Assembly: GCA_947625825.1 (NCBI GenBank)
Contig: CANQPV010000071.1
Location: 1-39,859 of the forward strand
Origin: an uncultured Clostridia bacterium
GTDB taxonomy: Bacteria; Bacillota; Clostridia; TANB77; CAG-508
Direction of reading: 5' to 3'
Length of the DNA: 39,859 nucleotides
Below the pieces are notes generated by a model. That model was not told the origin of the DNA. It searched no databases and saw nothing but the letters and a program-made list of their open reading frames with translations. Positions 38,362 through 39,859 of the stretch are shown here, in pieces. A program made the position numbers and the translations under genes. The first letter of the stretch is position 1, and each line of letters begins with the position of its first letter.

Positions 38362-39332
38362 GTTATGCAATTATTCGAAATGCAAACTACAAAAAAGACA
38401 ACTTAGCAGGACTATACAAACATAACGAAAGAAAAAATACTAATTATTCAAATAAAGATATTAACAAAAATAACTTTATAAAAAACTATTCAATAAAAAA
38501 ATGTAATACCACATATACAAACGCAATTAAAATATTACAAAAGAAAAATAACTTAAGAGGCAGAATAATAAAGACAACAAATATAGCTTGTGAATTTATT
38601 ATCACTTCTGATAAAGACTTTTTTGAAAAAATAGGAGAAGAAGAAACAAGAAGATATTTTGAAACTGCATATAAATTTGTAGCAAATTATAAAAACTTAG
38701 GAGAAAAATATATACTATCTGCAAAAGTGCATATGGATGAAAGTGTTCCACATATGCATTTGACATTTGTACCAGTAGTACATACTAAAGATAAAAACGG
38801 AAATGAAATAAATAAAATTGCTTGTAGTGAATATTGGAAGGGGAAAGATAGCTATAAAAGACTACAAGATAACTTTTATGCATATATAACAAAAGCAGGC
38901 TTTGACTTAGAACGTGGAAATACAAAAGAAAATACACATATACCAATAGAAACACTAAAAAAAGTAACAAACTATGAGAATATAAAATATGAAATAGAAA
39001 ATAACGAAAAAACCGATAGCCTAGATATAAGTAAAAATGAGCTAGAAACACAAAATTTAAGCTTAGTAGTAGCACAAAATAGACAATTAGTAGAATATAA
39101 CAAAAAATTAAAGACTAATCTAGCAAAGGCATATGCAGCAATTCAAAAAGTAGCTACACTACAAATTGAAAATACTAGTTTAAAACAAGAAAATATTAAA
39201 CTAAAGCAAGAAAACAATAAATTAAAAGAATATATACAACATACATTTGAAGTAATAAAAACACTTTTTGATTTTCCTGTTGATAGACTTAAGAGGTTAG
39301 TTGATAATTTAATAAAAAAATATGAAAAATAA
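38358..39332 (+). CDS. MobV/Mob_Pre family relaxase
   Basis: MSYAIIRNANYKKDNLAGLYKHNERKN; ILSAKVHMDESVPHMHLTFVPV; coiled-coil C-terminus. Confidence 0.92.
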   Translation: MSYAIIRNANYKKDNLAGLYKHNERKNTNYSNKDINKNNFIKNYSIKKCNTTYTNAIKILQKKNNLRGRIIKTTNIACEFIITSDKDFFEKIGEEETRRYFETAYKFVANYKNLGEKYILSAKVHMDESVPHMHLTFVPVVHTKDKNGNEINKIACSEYWKGKDSYKRLQDNFYAYITKAGFDLERGNTKENTHIPIETLKKVTNYENIKYEIENNEKTDSLDISKNELETQNLSLVVAQNRQLVEYNKKLKTNLAKAYAAIQKVATLQIENTSLKQENIKLKQENNKLKEYIQHTFEVIKTLFDFPVDRLKRLVDNLIKKYEK

Positions 39333-39389
39333 CTAATATAAATATAAATAGCGATATAAATTTAAAACACTAAATAAACAAATAAAATA

Positions 39390-39528
39390 GTTACTATTCA
39401 CAGCTAATTATAAATTTTAGAGTAGCCACTTGCTTCTTAATATATGTTTTTTCGTGCTTTAGCCCTAGAAAAAACATATATAATGCGCAAGCGACGTGGC
39501 GGATAATTTTAGGGCTGTGAATAGTAAC
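39390..39528. repeat. Dispersed hairpin-rich repeat, copy B, with perfect 15-bp terminal inverted repeats
   Basis: GTTACTATTCACAGC (39390-39404) ... GCTGTGAATAGTAAC (39514-39528); internal blocks shared with copy A at 5143-5261. Confidence 0.88.
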
Positions 39529-39657
39529 ATTAATTGTTACAATTTTATTACAATTTTATTACAAATTATCGACAAGTGTTTACAAGGGAAAAGAAATATT
39601 GTAAAATAAAATTATAGTAAAAATAGCTAAAAACAAAAGAAAAAGGAGTAAACTGAA

Positions 39658-39714
39658 ATGATAAAACAGCAAACCGTTGGGGCTGTACACACACACACAC
39701 ACACACACAAGTAA
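39658..39714 (+). CDS. Short ORF carrying an (AC)11 tract, truncated in the present frame
   Basis: SD aaaggag; MIKQQTVGAVHTHTHTHK*; one more AC unit would extend it to ...HTSNFVEVKEGNKAFICSELGRLFKNKNSLSFCCF*. Confidence 0.4.
   Translation: MIKQQTVGAVHTHTHTHK
39687..39708 (+). repeat. (AC)11 microsatellite
   Basis: gtACACACACACACACACACACACaagtaa. Confidence 0.95.
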
Positions 39715-39859
39715 TTTTGTAGAAGTAAAAGAAGGCAATAAAGCCTTTATTTGTAGTGAATTAGGCAGACTATTTAAAAATAAAAATAGCCTGTCTTTTT
39801 GTTGTTTTTAAATGCTAAAAAGAAAATCAAAATTTAAAACTAAAAAAGATTTTAATATT

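Noticed and set aside
39536-39572. ttacaatttta tandem repeats as replication iterons
   Set aside because: Only two to three short AT-rich units and no Rep gene; low-complexity explanation is sufficient.
36121-39859. Complete diversity-generating retroelement
   Set aside because: No reverse transcriptase, Avd or template repeat is visible in the window; only an orphan variable-region candidate is claimed.
1-39859. CRISPR array
   Set aside because: No regularly spaced direct repeats of 25-37 bp or cas genes were seen.

Overview
AT-rich Firmicute (Clostridia-like) chromosomal window. Positions 1-8 kb are housekeeping: mutS, a TGS/uridine-kinase-type nucleoside kinase, an RNHCP protein and a U32 peptidase. 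8-14 kb is a cell-surface cluster: an SH3/dockerin wall hydrolase, a cohesin-like/cadherin-like membrane protein, a putative sorted protein, a sortase and a membrane protein. 14-20 kb is an FkbH/ACP/VOC/MBOAT/SGNH acyl-modification operon. 21-35 kb is a long exopolysaccharide/capsule operon. 35.3-39.9 kb is an accessory patch next to tRNA-Thr(CGU), containing a MobV relaxase with an oriT-like palindrome, a truncated relaxase tail, tRNA-end scars, a frameshifted pilin-like gene with a DGR-like variable C-terminus, a probable type I toxin-antitoxin locus and an (AC)11 microsatellite. The strongest non-routine signal is a tyrosine recombinase gene flanked by perfect 18-bp inverted repeats (20024-20041 / 21122-21139). 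A consensus outward promoter lies just inside the right repeat and faces the polysaccharide operon, which looks like a self-contained phase-variation switch caught in the ON orientation. An (AT)10 tract inside a membrane glycosyltransferase/polymerase gene and a two-copy, hairpin-rich dispersed repeat (about 5.15 kb and 39.4 kb) are further unexplained structures. No CRISPR array, rRNA, transposase or reverse transcriptase was seen. All family calls come from reading translated sequence; no database search was run.
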